The notes beneath the pieces were generated by a model. The model was not told the origin of the DNA. It saw only the letters and a program-made list of their open reading frames with translations, and ran no database searches. Positions 1-6,592 of a stretch of DNA of 9,281 bases are shown here, piece by piece. Position 1 is the stretch's first letter. Each line of letters starts with the position of its first letter. Source of the stretch: Pseudomonadota bacterium. GTDB taxonomy: Bacteria > Pseudomonadota > Gammaproteobacteria > Competibacterales > Competibacteraceae. A program made the position numbers and the translations under genes. The stretch lies in NCBI GenBank assembly GCA_018262135.1, contig JAGTSD010000042.1, positions 1-9,281 on the forward strand, read 5' to 3'.

Positions 1-1
1 C

Positions 2-1504
2 GCGCTGGTGGCGGGCACCAAGTATCGCGGCGACTTCGAGAAGCGGCTGAAATCAGTGCTGGCGCAGTTGCGCAAGGAGCGCAACGCCATCCTGTTCATT
101 GACGAGATTCACACCATCATCGGCGCCGGCGCGGCTTCCGGCGGGGTGATGGACGCCTCGAATCTGATCAAGCCGATGCTGGCCTCGGGTGAGATGAAGT
201 GCATCGGTTCGACCACCTATCAGGAATATCGCGGCATCTTCGAGAAGGACCGGGCGCTGGCGCGGCGGTTCCAGAAGATTGACGTGGTCGAGCCGTCGGT
301 CGAGGAGAGCTACCAGATCCTCAAGGGATTGAAGACCCGGTTTGAAGAACATCACGACGTGAAGTACGCCGACAAGGCGCTGCGGGTGGCGGTGGAACTG
401 TCGGCGCGCTACATCAACGACCGCCACCTGCCGGACAAGGCGATTGATGTCATTGACGAGGCCGGCGCCAGCCAGCGGTTGCTGCCGGTTGCCAAGCGCA
501 AGAAAGTGATCAACGTCGCCGACATCGAAACCATCATCGCCAAGATGGCCCGCATCCCGCCCAAGACGGTATCGTCGTCTGACAAGGATGTGCTGCGCAA
601 CCTGGAGCGGGATCTCAAGCTGGTCGTGTTCGGCCAGGATGAGGCGATTGGCAATCTGGCCACCGCCATCAAGATGGCGCGTGCCGGCCTGGGCAACGAG
701 CAGAAGCCTATCGGTAACTTCCTGTTCGCCGGCCCGACCGGCGTGGGCAAGACCGAGGTCACCCGGCAACTGGCCCGTATCATGGGCATCGAGCTGATCC
801 GTTTCGACATGTCCGAGTACATGGAGCGGCATACGGTGTCACGGCTGATCGGCGCGCCGCCCGGCTATGTCGGTTTCGATCAGGGCGGCCTGCTGACCGA
901 CGCCATTTTGAAGCATCCGCACGCGGTGCTATTGCTGGACGAGATCGAGAAGGCGCACCCGGACGTATTCAACCTGCTGTTGCAGGTGATGGACCACGGC
1001 ACGCTGACCGACAACAACGGCCGCAAGGCGGATTTCCGCAATGTTATCCTGGTGATGACCACCAATGCCGGTGCCGAACAGATGGACCGGACCTCCATCG
1101 GCTTCACCACCCAGGATCACAGCAGCGATGGCTTGGAAGTGATCAAGCGGATGTTCACGCCCGAATTCCGCAACCGGCTGGACGCCATCGTCCAGTTCAA
1201 GGCGCTGACGCCGACGACCATCGCCCAGGTGGTGGACAAGTTCCTGATCGAACTGGAAGCGCAACTGGAGCCGAAGAAGGTCACGCTGGAGGTGGACGAG
1301 GACGGGCGGCAATGGCTGGCCAAGCGCGGCTACGATCCCAAGATGGGCGCGCGGCCGATGGCGCGGCTCATTCAGGAGAACATCAAGCGCCGCCTGGCCG
1401 AGGAGTTATTGTTCGGCCGGCTGATGAACGGTGGGCACGTGATCGTCACCACGCGCGACGACGATCTGCAAGTGGAAATCGCCGAGGAAGAAGTGGTGCC
1501 CTGA
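2..1504 (+). CDS. clpA: ATP-dependent Clp protease ATP-binding subunit ClpA (5' end outside window)
   Basis: This is the C-terminal 500 residues of ClpA, the cytoplasmic Hsp100 unfoldase that feeds substrates, including N-degron proteins delivered by ClpS, into ClpP. The reading frame is open from the first bases, so the N-domain and the first Walker A lie upstream. Seen in order (fragment numbering): D1 pore loop GTKYRGDFE (5-13), D1 Walker B ILFIDEIH (30-37), the linker to D2, D2 Walker A GPTGVGKT (244-251), D2 pore loop GYVGF (288-292), Walker B VLLLDEIEKAH (309-319), sensor-1 region TTNAG (353-357), ClpP-docking tripeptide IGF (366-368) and sensor-2 region GARPM (449-453). The sequence is close to E. 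coli ClpA throughout, and the tail is somewhat shorter. E. coli carries IGL in the docking loop where this one has IGF. It converges on infA, as in E. coli. The identification is very secure. Confidence 0.97.
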   Translation, partial: ALVAGTKYRGDFEKRLKSVLAQLRKERNAILFIDEIHTIIGAGAASGGVMDASNLIKPMLASGEMKCIGSTTYQEYRGIFEKDRALARRFQKIDVVEPSVEESYQILKGLKTRFEEHHDVKYADKALRVAVELSARYINDRHLPDKAIDVIDEAGASQRLLPVAKRKKVINVADIETIIAKMARIPPKTVSSSDKDVLRNLERDLKLVVFGQDEAIGNLATAIKMARAGLGNEQKPIGNFLFAGPTGVGKTEVTRQLARIMGIELIRFDMSEYMERHTVSRLIGAPPGYVGFDQGGLLTDAILKHPHAVLLLDEIEKAHPDVFNLLLQVMDHGTLTDNNGRKADFRNVILVMTTNAGAEQMDRTSIGFTTQDHSSDGLEVIKRMFTPEFRNRLDAIVQFKALTPTTIAQVVDKFLIELEAQLEPKKVTLEVDEDGRQWLAKRGYDPKMGARPMARLIQENIKRRLAEELLFGRLMNGGHVIVTTRDDDLQVEIAEEEVVP

Positions 1505-1596
1505 GATGGAGCCAGGGTTGGGGTCAGCGGCAGTGCGCGGCCGCTGGCTGCCACGCCCCGCCGACGGAGGGGGCACGAGCAGAATGGACGCCGGGT

Positions 1597-1815
1597 TCAG
1601 CGTCCCCGATAGGTGATGCGGCCCTTGCTGAGATCGTAGGGAGTCAGTTCCACTTTGACCTTGTCGCCGGTCAGGATGCGGATGTAGTTCTTGCGCATCC
1701 GGCCGGAGATGTGCGCCGTGATCACGTGACCGTTCTCCAACTTTACCCTGAACATGGTGTTGGGCAGGGTATCAACCACGGTGCCCTCCATTTCAATGTG
1801 GTCTTCTTTCGACAT
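1597..1815 (-). CDS. infA: Translation initiation factor IF-1
   Basis: IF-1 is the small OB-fold protein that occupies the ribosomal A site during initiation and works with IF-2 and IF-3. The product is 72 residues, the standard family length, and begins [11 protein letters not shown]. The conserved core ([18 protein letters not shown], then [19 protein letters not shown], then [11 protein letters not shown]) covers the whole protein. The frame stays open 15 codons further upstream, but the ATG at 1815 is chosen because it gives the universal N-terminus. A GAGGA sits at 1823-1819, only 3 nt before it, which is a short spacing. A possible promoter lies upstream at 1863-1891. The gene converges on clpA as in E. 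coli. The aat gene that normally sits upstream of infA in enterics is replaced here by a divergent flavodoxin-like gene. Confidence 0.97.
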   Translation of the reverse strand: MSKEDHIEMEGTVVDTLPNTMFRVKLENGHVITAHISGRMRKNYIRILTGDKVKVELTPYDLSKGRITYRGR

Positions 1816-1862
1816 AAATCCTCGCTGACGCGTTGTTGCTGGCCTTGGTAAAAAGACCAATC

Positions 1863-1891
1863 ACCATAGCGAAAATCCTGGGGCGCGGCAA
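1863..1891 (-). promoter_or_regulatory. Candidate sigma70 promoter for infA
   Basis: On the minus strand, TTGCCG (1891-1886, 4 of 6 matches to the -35 consensus) is followed after exactly 17 bases by TATGGT (1868-1863, 4 of 6 matches to -10). The predicted start would give a leader of about 40 nt before infA. Its -35 box ends one base before the GTG start of the divergent flavodoxin-like gene, so both genes would be driven from a 76-base gap. This is only a pattern match by eye. Confidence 0.4.
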
Positions 1892-2362
1892 GTGAGTACG
1901 AGTGCGTCCCGCCATCTGCTGATCGTCTATCACTCCCAGACCGGCCATACCCGAACCATGGCGCGGGCGGTGTTGCGCGGCGCGCGGCGAACGCCAGAGG
2001 TTGAAACGCGGCTCAAAGTGGCGTTGCGCGCCGGCCTGGACGATCTGCTGTGGGCGCATGGCCTGCTGTTGGGTACTCCGGAGAATTTCGGCTACATGTC
2101 GGGGGCGTTGAAGAACTTTCTGGATCGCACCTATTATCCGGCGCAGGGCAAGGTGGATGGTTTGCCGTATGCGGTGTTCATCAGCGCCGGCAACGACGGT
2201 CGCGGGGCATTGACCAGCATCGAACGCATCGCCCGGGGCTATCCGCTCAAGCCAGTGTGCGAGCCGATCATCGCCCGGGGCGAGTTGACCGCCGAGATTT
2301 TGCAACGCTGCGAGGAACTGGGCGAAACCATGGCGGCGGGAGTAGCATGGGGCATTTTCTGA
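1892..2362 (+). CDS. Flavodoxin-like / NAD(P)H-dependent FMN oxidoreductase family protein
   Basis: This is a 156-residue single-domain flavodoxin-fold protein, predicted cytoplasmic. After strand one (HLLIVYHS, 8-15) comes the FMN phosphate-binding loop SQTGHTRTMA (15-24). A second loop, GTPENFGYMSGALKNFLDR (61-79), resembles the flavin-contacting loop of WrbA and NAD(P)H:quinone-reductase relatives, and FISAGNDGRGA (96-106) resembles the third. It is shorter than WrbA (about 198 residues). The electron partner and substrate cannot be read from the sequence. The chosen start is the GTG at 1892; no strong ribosome site is visible, and there is no earlier sensible start clear of the infA promoter region. 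The 3' end overlaps mtgA by 16 nt, so the two are probably translated together. The family call is firm; the function is open. Confidence 0.85.
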   Translation: MSTSASRHLLIVYHSQTGHTRTMARAVLRGARRTPEVETRLKVALRAGLDDLLWAHGLLLGTPENFGYMSGALKNFLDRTYYPAQGKVDGLPYAVFISAGNDGRGALTSIERIARGYPLKPVCEPIIARGELTAEILQRCEELGETMAAGVAWGIF

Positions 2363-3132
2363 AGTTGCAGCGGCGGCAGCTGCGCGGATGGATCGGGCGA
2401 CTGCGAACCGCCGCTGGTCGGTTACCACCGGCAAAACGGCGGTTGTTGTCCCGGATCGGTCGTGGCTTTTGGACGGCGGCGTGGGGGTTCGCGGTCGGAT
2501 CCGTGGCGCTAGTAGTAGTGCTGCGCTGGGTTCCGCCGCCAGCGTCCAGCTTCATTGCCCAGAGTTGGCTGGGTGCGCTGTGGGCGGGGGAGAGTGCGGC
2601 ATTCCGGTACAATTGGACGCCGATAACGACAATTTCACCCCAGGCGGCGCTGGCGGTGATCGCCGCCGAGGATCAGCGCTTTCCCGACCATTTCGGCTTC
2701 GATTTCGTGGAGATTCAGGACGCGCTGGAGGATCAGGACGAGGGCAAGCCGATGCGTGGGGCGAGCACCCTCAGCCAGCAGGTGGCCAAGAATCTGTTTT
2801 TGTGGCCGGGACGCAGCTTCATCCGCAAGGGCCTGGAAGTCTGGTTTACCGTGCTGCTGGAATTGTTGTGGTCCAAGCAGCGGATTCTGGAGGTTTATCT
2901 GAACGTCGCTGAGTTTGGTGAATACACCTTCGGAGTGGAAGCCGCCAGCCAGCGATTTTTCCGCAAGCCGGCCGCACGCCTGACTGCCGACGAGGCGGCG
3001 CGACTGGCGGCGGTGTTGCCCAATCCGCTGCGCTACCGGGTGGATCGCCCCTCGGCCTACGTGCTCAAGCGCCAGCGCCGGATCGGACAGCAGATGCGGC
3101 AGTTGGGCGATGCGTATCTTGAAAAACTTTAA
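2347..3132 (+). CDS. mtgA: Monofunctional biosynthetic peptidoglycan transglycosylase
   Basis: MtgA polymerises lipid II into glycan strands at the inner membrane and is a GT51 glycosyltransferase without a penicillin-binding transpeptidase domain. The product is 261 residues (E. coli has 242). A strongly basic N-terminal stretch (8-39, rich in Arg and Lys) precedes one membrane anchor (about 42-60). The GT51 motifs follow in order: EDQRFPDHFGFD (108-119, with the predicted catalytic Glu108), RGASTLSQQVAKN (137-149), FIRKGLE (158-164), and ILEVYLNVAEFG (180-191). The C-terminus AAVLPNPLRY and what follows resembles E. coli MtgA. The ATG at 2347 has GGGAG at 2338-2342. The same frame is open back to 2050, but that part is out of frame with the upstream flavodoxin-like gene and is discounted. 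It overlaps that gene by 16 nt and is followed by dsbB after 23 nt, so a three-gene operon is likely. Confidence 0.95.
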   Translation: MGHFLKLQRRQLRGWIGRLRTAAGRLPPAKRRLLSRIGRGFWTAAWGFAVGSVALVVVLRWVPPPASSFIAQSWLGALWAGESAAFRYNWTPITTISPQAALAVIAAEDQRFPDHFGFDFVEIQDALEDQDEGKPMRGASTLSQQVAKNLFLWPGRSFIRKGLEVWFTVLLELLWSKQRILEVYLNVAEFGEYTFGVEAASQRFFRKPAARLTADEAARLAAVLPNPLRYRVDRPSAYVLKRQRRIGQQMRQLGDAYLEKL

Positions 3133-3155
3133 TTCCATTCAATTTCAGAGCTTTA

Positions 3156-3698
3156 ATGACTATGCTGGATTCCCGGATGAATGCTGTCGCCAGTCTCGGG
3201 CAATTTGGACCGGACTGGCGCCGGCTGCTGAATGGCTTGTTGTTTCTGATTTGCGCGGGGAGCCTGGGATTTGCCTATTACGCCCAGTTCGGCTTGGGAC
3301 TGGAGCCGTGCCCGTTGTGTATTCTCCAGCGGCTGACCCTGATGGTTCTGGGGATGGTATTTTTGTTGGCGACCCTGCATCACCCGGCCGGCTGGGGCGC
3401 GCGAGCGTATGGCGCACTGATTGGCTTAATCGCGAGCGTCGGCGCCGCCATCGCTGCCCGGCACGTCTGGTTGCAACATCTGCCGCCGGAGGAGACGCCG
3501 CGCTGCGGGCCGGGGTTGGATTACCTGCTGGAAACCCTGCCGTTGAACGAACTCGTGCGCGAAGTGCTGACCGGTTCCGGCGAGTGCGCCGAGGTGGACT
3601 GGACCCTGTTGGGCTTGAGCATGCCAGCGTGGACCCTGCTGCTGTTCCTCGGCCTGGGCGTGCTGGGCGTCCTCGGCAACTGGTGGTTGAAACGGTAA
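3156..3698 (+). CDS. dsbB: Disulfide bond formation protein DsbB
   Basis: DsbB is the inner-membrane enzyme that reoxidises periplasmic DsbA and passes the electrons to ubiquinone. The 180-residue product has four hydrophobic segments (about 26-44, 59-75, 82-101 and 157-177). The first periplasmic cysteine pair is in CPLC (Cys52, Cys55), and Arg59, four residues on, matches the quinone-linked Arg48 of E. coli. The second pair is Cys117 (PRCGPG) and Cys144 (GSGEC), in the long periplasmic loop. All four catalytic cysteines are therefore present. Starts at 3162 and 3177 are possible in frame; 3156 is taken as the longest, with only a weak CAGAG upstream. It lies 23 nt after mtgA on the same strand. 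A GC-rich dyad follows the stop at about 3701-3724 but has no T-run. Confidence 0.94.
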   Translation: MTMLDSRMNAVASLGQFGPDWRRLLNGLLFLICAGSLGFAYYAQFGLGLEPCPLCILQRLTLMVLGMVFLLATLHHPAGWGARAYGALIGLIASVGAAIAARHVWLQHLPPEETPRCGPGLDYLLETLPLNELVREVLTGSGECAEVDWTLLGLSMPAWTLLLFLGLGVLGVLGNWWLKR

Positions 3699-3730
3699 AA
3701 CCGCCGGCGGCTATGCGTCGGCGGAATTGC

Positions 3731-4171
3731 TCAGGGCTGGCGACTGTTGGGAAGGAGGGCGCAGCCGTGGCCGTACTGATGTTGCAGGGCTTGCCAGACT
3801 TGGAAGGGGTATTGATGGGTGTCGTCATCCTGGACCGGGTTTTCAACATTGCCGATACCCGCCGGGTCCAGCACCGCCAGGGTGTTGCCCGGAGTAGGCA
3901 GGTGGCGGGTTTCCAGCAGGGCGACGGCCTGATGGGCATAGGCACCATTGGCCTGTTCGCCGACGCCGATCCGGTACAGCCGGAAATTCTTCATGCGCGC
4001 CATCCGGGGCAGATAGCGCAATAGTCGGGCAGCGCTCTCGTCGGAAGCGGCGACCGCGCCATCGTTCAGTCCGAACGCGATATAAGCGGAATGGATTCGA
4101 CGCAGTTCCCGAGCCTTGTCGGGATCGCTGTGCTCGAATTGCAGGGCGATTTGCTGCAGAACGCTATGCAT
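3731..4171 (-). CDS. Hypothetical protein, 146 aa, family not recognised
   Basis: I do not recognise this protein. It is soluble-looking, with no signal peptide or membrane segment and a single cysteine (Cys137). The N-terminal half is charged and helical in character (roughly 1-31 and 43-62, with an Arg-rich RLLRYLPRMARMKNFRLYR run at 49-67). The middle has IGVGEQANGAYAHQAVALLE (68-87), and the C-terminal third is acidic then His/Gln-rich (NPVQDDDTHQYPFQVWQALQ, 111-130). The ATG at 4171 has a GAGG 9 nt upstream, which supports a real gene. It converges on dsbB with a 32-nt gap and is preceded by the AT-rich, repeat-bearing intergenic region. A longer plus-strand frame covers the same bases but has no ribosome site or family resemblance, so the minus-strand reading is preferred. 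Confidence 0.65.
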   Translation of the reverse strand: MHSVLQQIALQFEHSDPDKARELRRIHSAYIAFGLNDGAVAASDESAARLLRYLPRMARMKNFRLYRIGVGEQANGAYAHQAVALLETRHLPTPGNTLAVLDPAGIGNVENPVQDDDTHQYPFQVWQALQHQYGHGCALLPNSRQP

Positions 4172-4231
4172 GATTCTGGACCTCGTTCGACCGTGGCCGT
4201 GGCCGATGCCTTTTCGTCGGAGGAGAACCGG

Positions 4232-4248
4232 TCCGTCCCGAGGACGGA
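4232..4248. repeat. Inverted repeat (hairpin) in the leader of the 3731-4171 gene
   Basis: TCCGTCC-CGA-GGACGGA is a perfect 7-bp stem with a 3-base loop. It lies 61 nt upstream of the ATG at 4171, inside the probable leader of that minus-strand gene. No T-run follows on either strand, so it is not a typical terminator. It could be a leader hairpin or an operator. Confidence 0.5.
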
Positions 4249-4292
4249 TTCAAGCGCGCTCAAACCATGCAACCGGTTTGTCAAGGCTTGAA

Positions 4293-4306
4293 TACAATAT
4301 ATTGTA
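4293..4306. repeat. Perfect 14-bp palindrome, candidate operator
   Basis: TACAATATATTGTA is fully self-complementary and sits in an AT-rich island unlike the GC-rich surroundings. Three bases on, CCAAAAA-gttta-TTTTTGG (4309-4327) forms a second perfect dyad, and ATTGCGCAAT (4353-4362) a third. Palindromes of this size are often binding sites for dimeric regulators, but no regulator gene lies nearby and the role is inferred only from symmetry and position. Confidence 0.5.
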
Positions 4307-4308
4307 GT

Positions 4309-4327
4309 CCAAAAAGTTTATTTTTGG
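4309..4327. repeat. AT-rich inverted repeat with 5-base loop
   Basis: CCAAAAA-gttta-TTTTTGG is a perfect 7-bp stem. It stands between the 14-bp palindrome and the grxD terminator. Its A/T arms could give a weak bidirectional terminator or a bent DNA site. The structure is seen directly; the role is not known. Confidence 0.45.
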
Positions 4328-4367
4328 AGGGCGGTGTGAAATTATTTTTCGCATTGCGCAATCGCAC

Positions 4368-4390
4368 AAAAAAGCCCGGCGGCGCCGGGC
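4368..4390 (-). terminator. Rho-independent terminator of the BON lipoprotein-amidotransferase-grxD row
   Basis: Read on the minus strand, GCCCGGC-GCC-GCCGGGC (4390-4374) forms a perfect 7-bp GC stem with a 3-base loop, followed directly by TTTTTT (4373-4368). It begins 21 nt after the grxD stop codon and is a textbook intrinsic terminator. Confidence 0.9.
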
Positions 4391-4411
4391 GTCGAGGGTG
4401 GCCCTCAGCGA

Positions 4412-4738
4412 TCAGGGGTTGGTGGATTTGACAGCGCCTTCCATCAGCGTTTGCAGCTCGCCGCTCTGGTAGAGTTCGAGCGTGATGTCGCAACCGCCGA
4501 TCAGTTCGCCGTTGATGTAAATCTGCGGGAAGGTCGGCCAGTCGGCGTAACGGGGCAGGTTGTCGAAGATTTCCGGGTCTTCCAGTACGTTCACGTAAGC
4601 GAAGGGTAGACCGGTGGCGGCCAGCGCCTGGGAGGCGCGGTGCGAGAAGCCGCAGCGCGGCAGGTCCGGGGTGCCTTTCATGTAGATCACCACCGGATTG
4701 TTTTCGACCTGCTGTTTGATGCGTTCCAGTACGTCCAT
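4412..4738 (-). CDS. grxD: Monothiol glutaredoxin, Grx4/GrxD family
   Basis: GrxD-type monothiol glutaredoxins bind a [2Fe-2S] cluster with glutathione and take part in iron-sulfur cluster transfer and iron sensing, often with BolA. The 108-residue product is a full-length single thioredoxin-fold domain. Seen: KGTP (21-24, glutathione-binding Lys), the active-site CGFS (29-32, cluster-ligand Cys29), WPTFPQIYINGELIGGCDI (67-85) with the cis-Pro and the GGCD glutathione-binding turn. The ATG at 4738 has GAGG 7 nt upstream. It starts 24 nt after the stop of the amidotransferase gene and is followed by a strong terminator, so it looks like the last gene of that transcript. The call is secure. Confidence 0.96.
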   Translation of the reverse strand: MDVLERIKQQVENNPVVIYMKGTPDLPRCGFSHRASQALAATGLPFAYVNVLEDPEIFDNLPRYADWPTFPQIYINGELIGGCDITLELYQSGELQTLMEGAVKSTNP

Positions 4739-4762
4739 CGTTTGACCTCAGAGGGGAAAGAC

Positions 4763-6556
4763 TCAGGCATTGACCCGCGTAGCCGAGTCTACGTTCAATT
4801 GCAGCCACAGTTCCAGCAACGCCGCGTGCCACAGCTTGCTGCCCAACAGCCGGGTTAAATGCGCCTCGGGTTCGGCGAGTAGCTGGTCCAGATAAGCCTG
4901 CTGAAACAGGCCGCGTTCCCGGCAGGCGCGCGAATTGACGATATCGCGCATGAATTCCAGGAAGGGGCCGCGCACGAATTTGAGGGCTGGCACCGGGAAA
5001 TAGCCCTTGGGCCGGTCAATCACCGCTGCCGGCAACAGGTCGCGGGCGATTGTCTTCAGCACATATTTGCCATCGCCGCCGATTTTCAGAGTCGGCGGCA
5101 GTTGCATTGCCAGTTCCACCAGTTCGTGATCCAGGAACGGCACCCGCGCTTCCAGCCCCCAGGCCATGGTCATGTTGTCCACTCGCTTGACCGGGTCATC
5201 CACGATCAGAGTAGTCACGTCCAGCCGCAGCACCTGGTCCAGATACTCTTCGGCGTCGGGTTCGGCCAGTCGCGCGGCGATGAGCTCGGCGGTGTAATCG
5301 GGACCCTGCCAGGCCGGCGCGACCGTTGCCAGAAACTCATCGTGATCGCGGTCGAAGTAGTGCGGCCGGAACCGTTCCAGATCGCTGCCCGTCGCGGCAA
5401 CCATGCGCGGATACCAGAAATAGCCGCCGAACACCTCGTCGGCGCCCTGGCCGCTTTGTACCACCTTGACCGCCTGGGACACCCGCTCGGCCAGTAGGAA
5501 AAACGCCACCGCGTCCTGGCCGACCATCGGCTCGGCCATGCAGGTCACCGCTTCCGGCAGACGCTGGAGTACCTGGTCGTTGGGAATCAGATACTTGTGA
5601 TGGCGGGTCTGGTAGCGGGCGACCACCTGATCGGAATATTCGAACTCGCTGCCCTTTTCCTCGGGCTGATCCTCGAAGCCGACCGAAAAGGTCCGCAAAT
5701 CGTGGACACCGGTTTCGGCCAGCAGCGCCACCAGCAGGCTGGAATCCAGCCCGCCCGAGAGGAGCACGCCCACCGGCACGTCGGCGATGTCCAGCCGCCG
5801 TCGCACCGCCAGCCGCAATGCCGCATGAACCGCTTCGGTCCATTCCGCTTCGTCGCGCGGTTCGGCGGGACGCAAGGCTTTGAGATGCCAGTAGACCCGA
5901 GTCCGCTCATGGCCGCTGGCGTCAACGGTCATGGTAGTGGCCGGAGCCAGCTTGCGAATGCCTTGCAGAATGGTGCGCGGCGCGGGAATGACCGCGTGCA
6001 GGGTGAGTTGGTGATGCAGCGCCACCGCATCGAGCGCGGTGTCCACGTCCGGGGCTTCCAGCAATGCCTGACTGTTGGAAGCGAAGCGGAAGGTTTTTGG
6101 CGTGTGGCTGTAGTAGAGCGGCTTGATGCCCAGCCGGTCGCGGGCCAGGAACAGGCTGCGGTCGCGCAGATTCCAGATGGCGAAGGCGAACATGCCGATC
6201 AGATGTTCGACGCACCGTTCGCCCCATTCCGCATAGGCCTTAAGGATGACCTCGGTGTCACCATCGGAGAAGAAGCGGTAACCCTTGATCAGCAGCTCGT
6301 GCCGCAGCTCCCGGTAGTTGTAGATCGCGCCGTTGAACACCAGCGCCAGTCCCAGTTCCGGGTCTACCATCGGCTGGTTGGAGCGGTCGCTGAGATCAAT
6401 GACCGACAACCGGCGATGGCCGAAGAGCAAAGGCCCGTCGGACCAGACGCCTTCGTGATCGGGACCGCGCCGGGCCAGGCGTTGTAAAATCCGCCCCATC
6501 AGAGCCAAATCGGGTTCGCCACCGTCGAGGCGCAGTTCGCCACCAATGCCACACAT
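4763..6556 (-). CDS. Asparagine-synthetase-family amidotransferase, N-acetylglutaminylglutamine amide (NAGGN) type
   Basis: The 597-residue protein has an N-terminal class II glutamine amidohydrolase domain and a C-terminal AsnB-like synthetase domain. Seen: Cys2 as nucleophile (MCGIGGELR), RGPDHEG (30-36), GHRRLSVIDLS (46-56), FNGAIYNY (74-81), GDTE (99-102), the PPi loop SGGLDSS (267-273), SGQGADEVFGGY (368-379) and VKRVDNMTMAWGLEARVPFLD (456-476). The pattern KGSEFEYSD (301-309), followed by AEPMVGQDAVAFFLL and VVQSGQGADE, and the PKGYFPVPALK end resemble the Pseudomonas/Sinorhizobium enzyme that amidates N-acetylglutaminylglutamine to make the osmoprotectant dipeptide NAGGN, more than true asparagine synthetases. 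Cytoplasmic. The usual partner genes (NAGGN synthetase, M42-type peptidase) are not in this window. The start at 6556 is fixed by the need for Cys2; no clear ribosome site precedes it. A plain asparagine synthetase remains possible. Confidence 0.88.
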   Translation of the reverse strand: MCGIGGELRLDGGEPDLALMGRILQRLARRGPDHEGVWSDGPLLFGHRRLSVIDLSDRSNQPMVDPELGLALVFNGAIYNYRELRHELLIKGYRFFSDGDTEVILKAYAEWGERCVEHLIGMFAFAIWNLRDRSLFLARDRLGIKPLYYSHTPKTFRFASNSQALLEAPDVDTALDAVALHHQLTLHAVIPAPRTILQGIRKLAPATTMTVDASGHERTRVYWHLKALRPAEPRDEAEWTEAVHAALRLAVRRRLDIADVPVGVLLSGGLDSSLLVALLAETGVHDLRTFSVGFEDQPEEKGSEFEYSDQVVARYQTRHHKYLIPNDQVLQRLPEAVTCMAEPMVGQDAVAFFLLAERVSQAVKVVQSGQGADEVFGGYFWYPRMVAATGSDLERFRPHYFDRDHDEFLATVAPAWQGPDYTAELIAARLAEPDAEEYLDQVLRLDVTTLIVDDPVKRVDNMTMAWGLEARVPFLDHELVELAMQLPPTLKIGGDGKYVLKTIARDLLPAAVIDRPKGYFPVPALKFVRGPFLEFMRDIVNSRACRERGLFQQAYLDQLLAEPEAHLTRLLGSKLWHAALLELWLQLNVDSATRVNA

Positions 6557-6592
6557 AGCGTTTTGTCGTCGCGGAAACGGATGAAAGGTGGA

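Noticed and set aside
53..832. Open frame of 259 codons on the minus strand within clpA
   Set aside because: It is antisense to highly conserved ClpA sequence and rich in Asp/His/Gly from reversed codons; no start signal.
1526..1545. AGCGGC/GCCGCT hairpin after clpA as terminator
   Set aside because: The 6-bp stem is followed by no T-run on the plus strand.
1505..1596. tRNA-Ser, as found between clpA and infA in E. coli
   Set aside because: The 92-base gap has no acceptor or T-arm pattern such as GTTCRA in a cloverleaf context; the GGTTCAG at 1593-1599 belongs to the infA stop region.
2050..2346. In-frame upstream extension of mtgA
   Set aside because: This part overlaps the flavodoxin-like gene in another frame and resembles nothing. 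The ATG at 2347 with GGGAG upstream gives a normal MtgA N-terminus.
3110..4024. Plus-strand open frame of 304 codons spanning dsbB and the 3731-4171 gene
   Set aside because: It is out of frame with DsbB, which has all its catalytic cysteines, and crosses two genes on opposite strands.
4279..4284. Perfect TTGACA on the minus strand as -35 of a promoter for the 3731-4171 gene
   Set aside because: No acceptable -10 sequence stands 15-19 bases downstream, so I do not list it as a promoter.
5597..6487. Long open frame (296 codons) on the plus strand opposite the amidotransferase gene
   Set aside because: The opposite strand encodes a full-length, motif-complete enzyme. Long antisense frames are expected in GC-rich coding DNA, and this one has no family resemblance.
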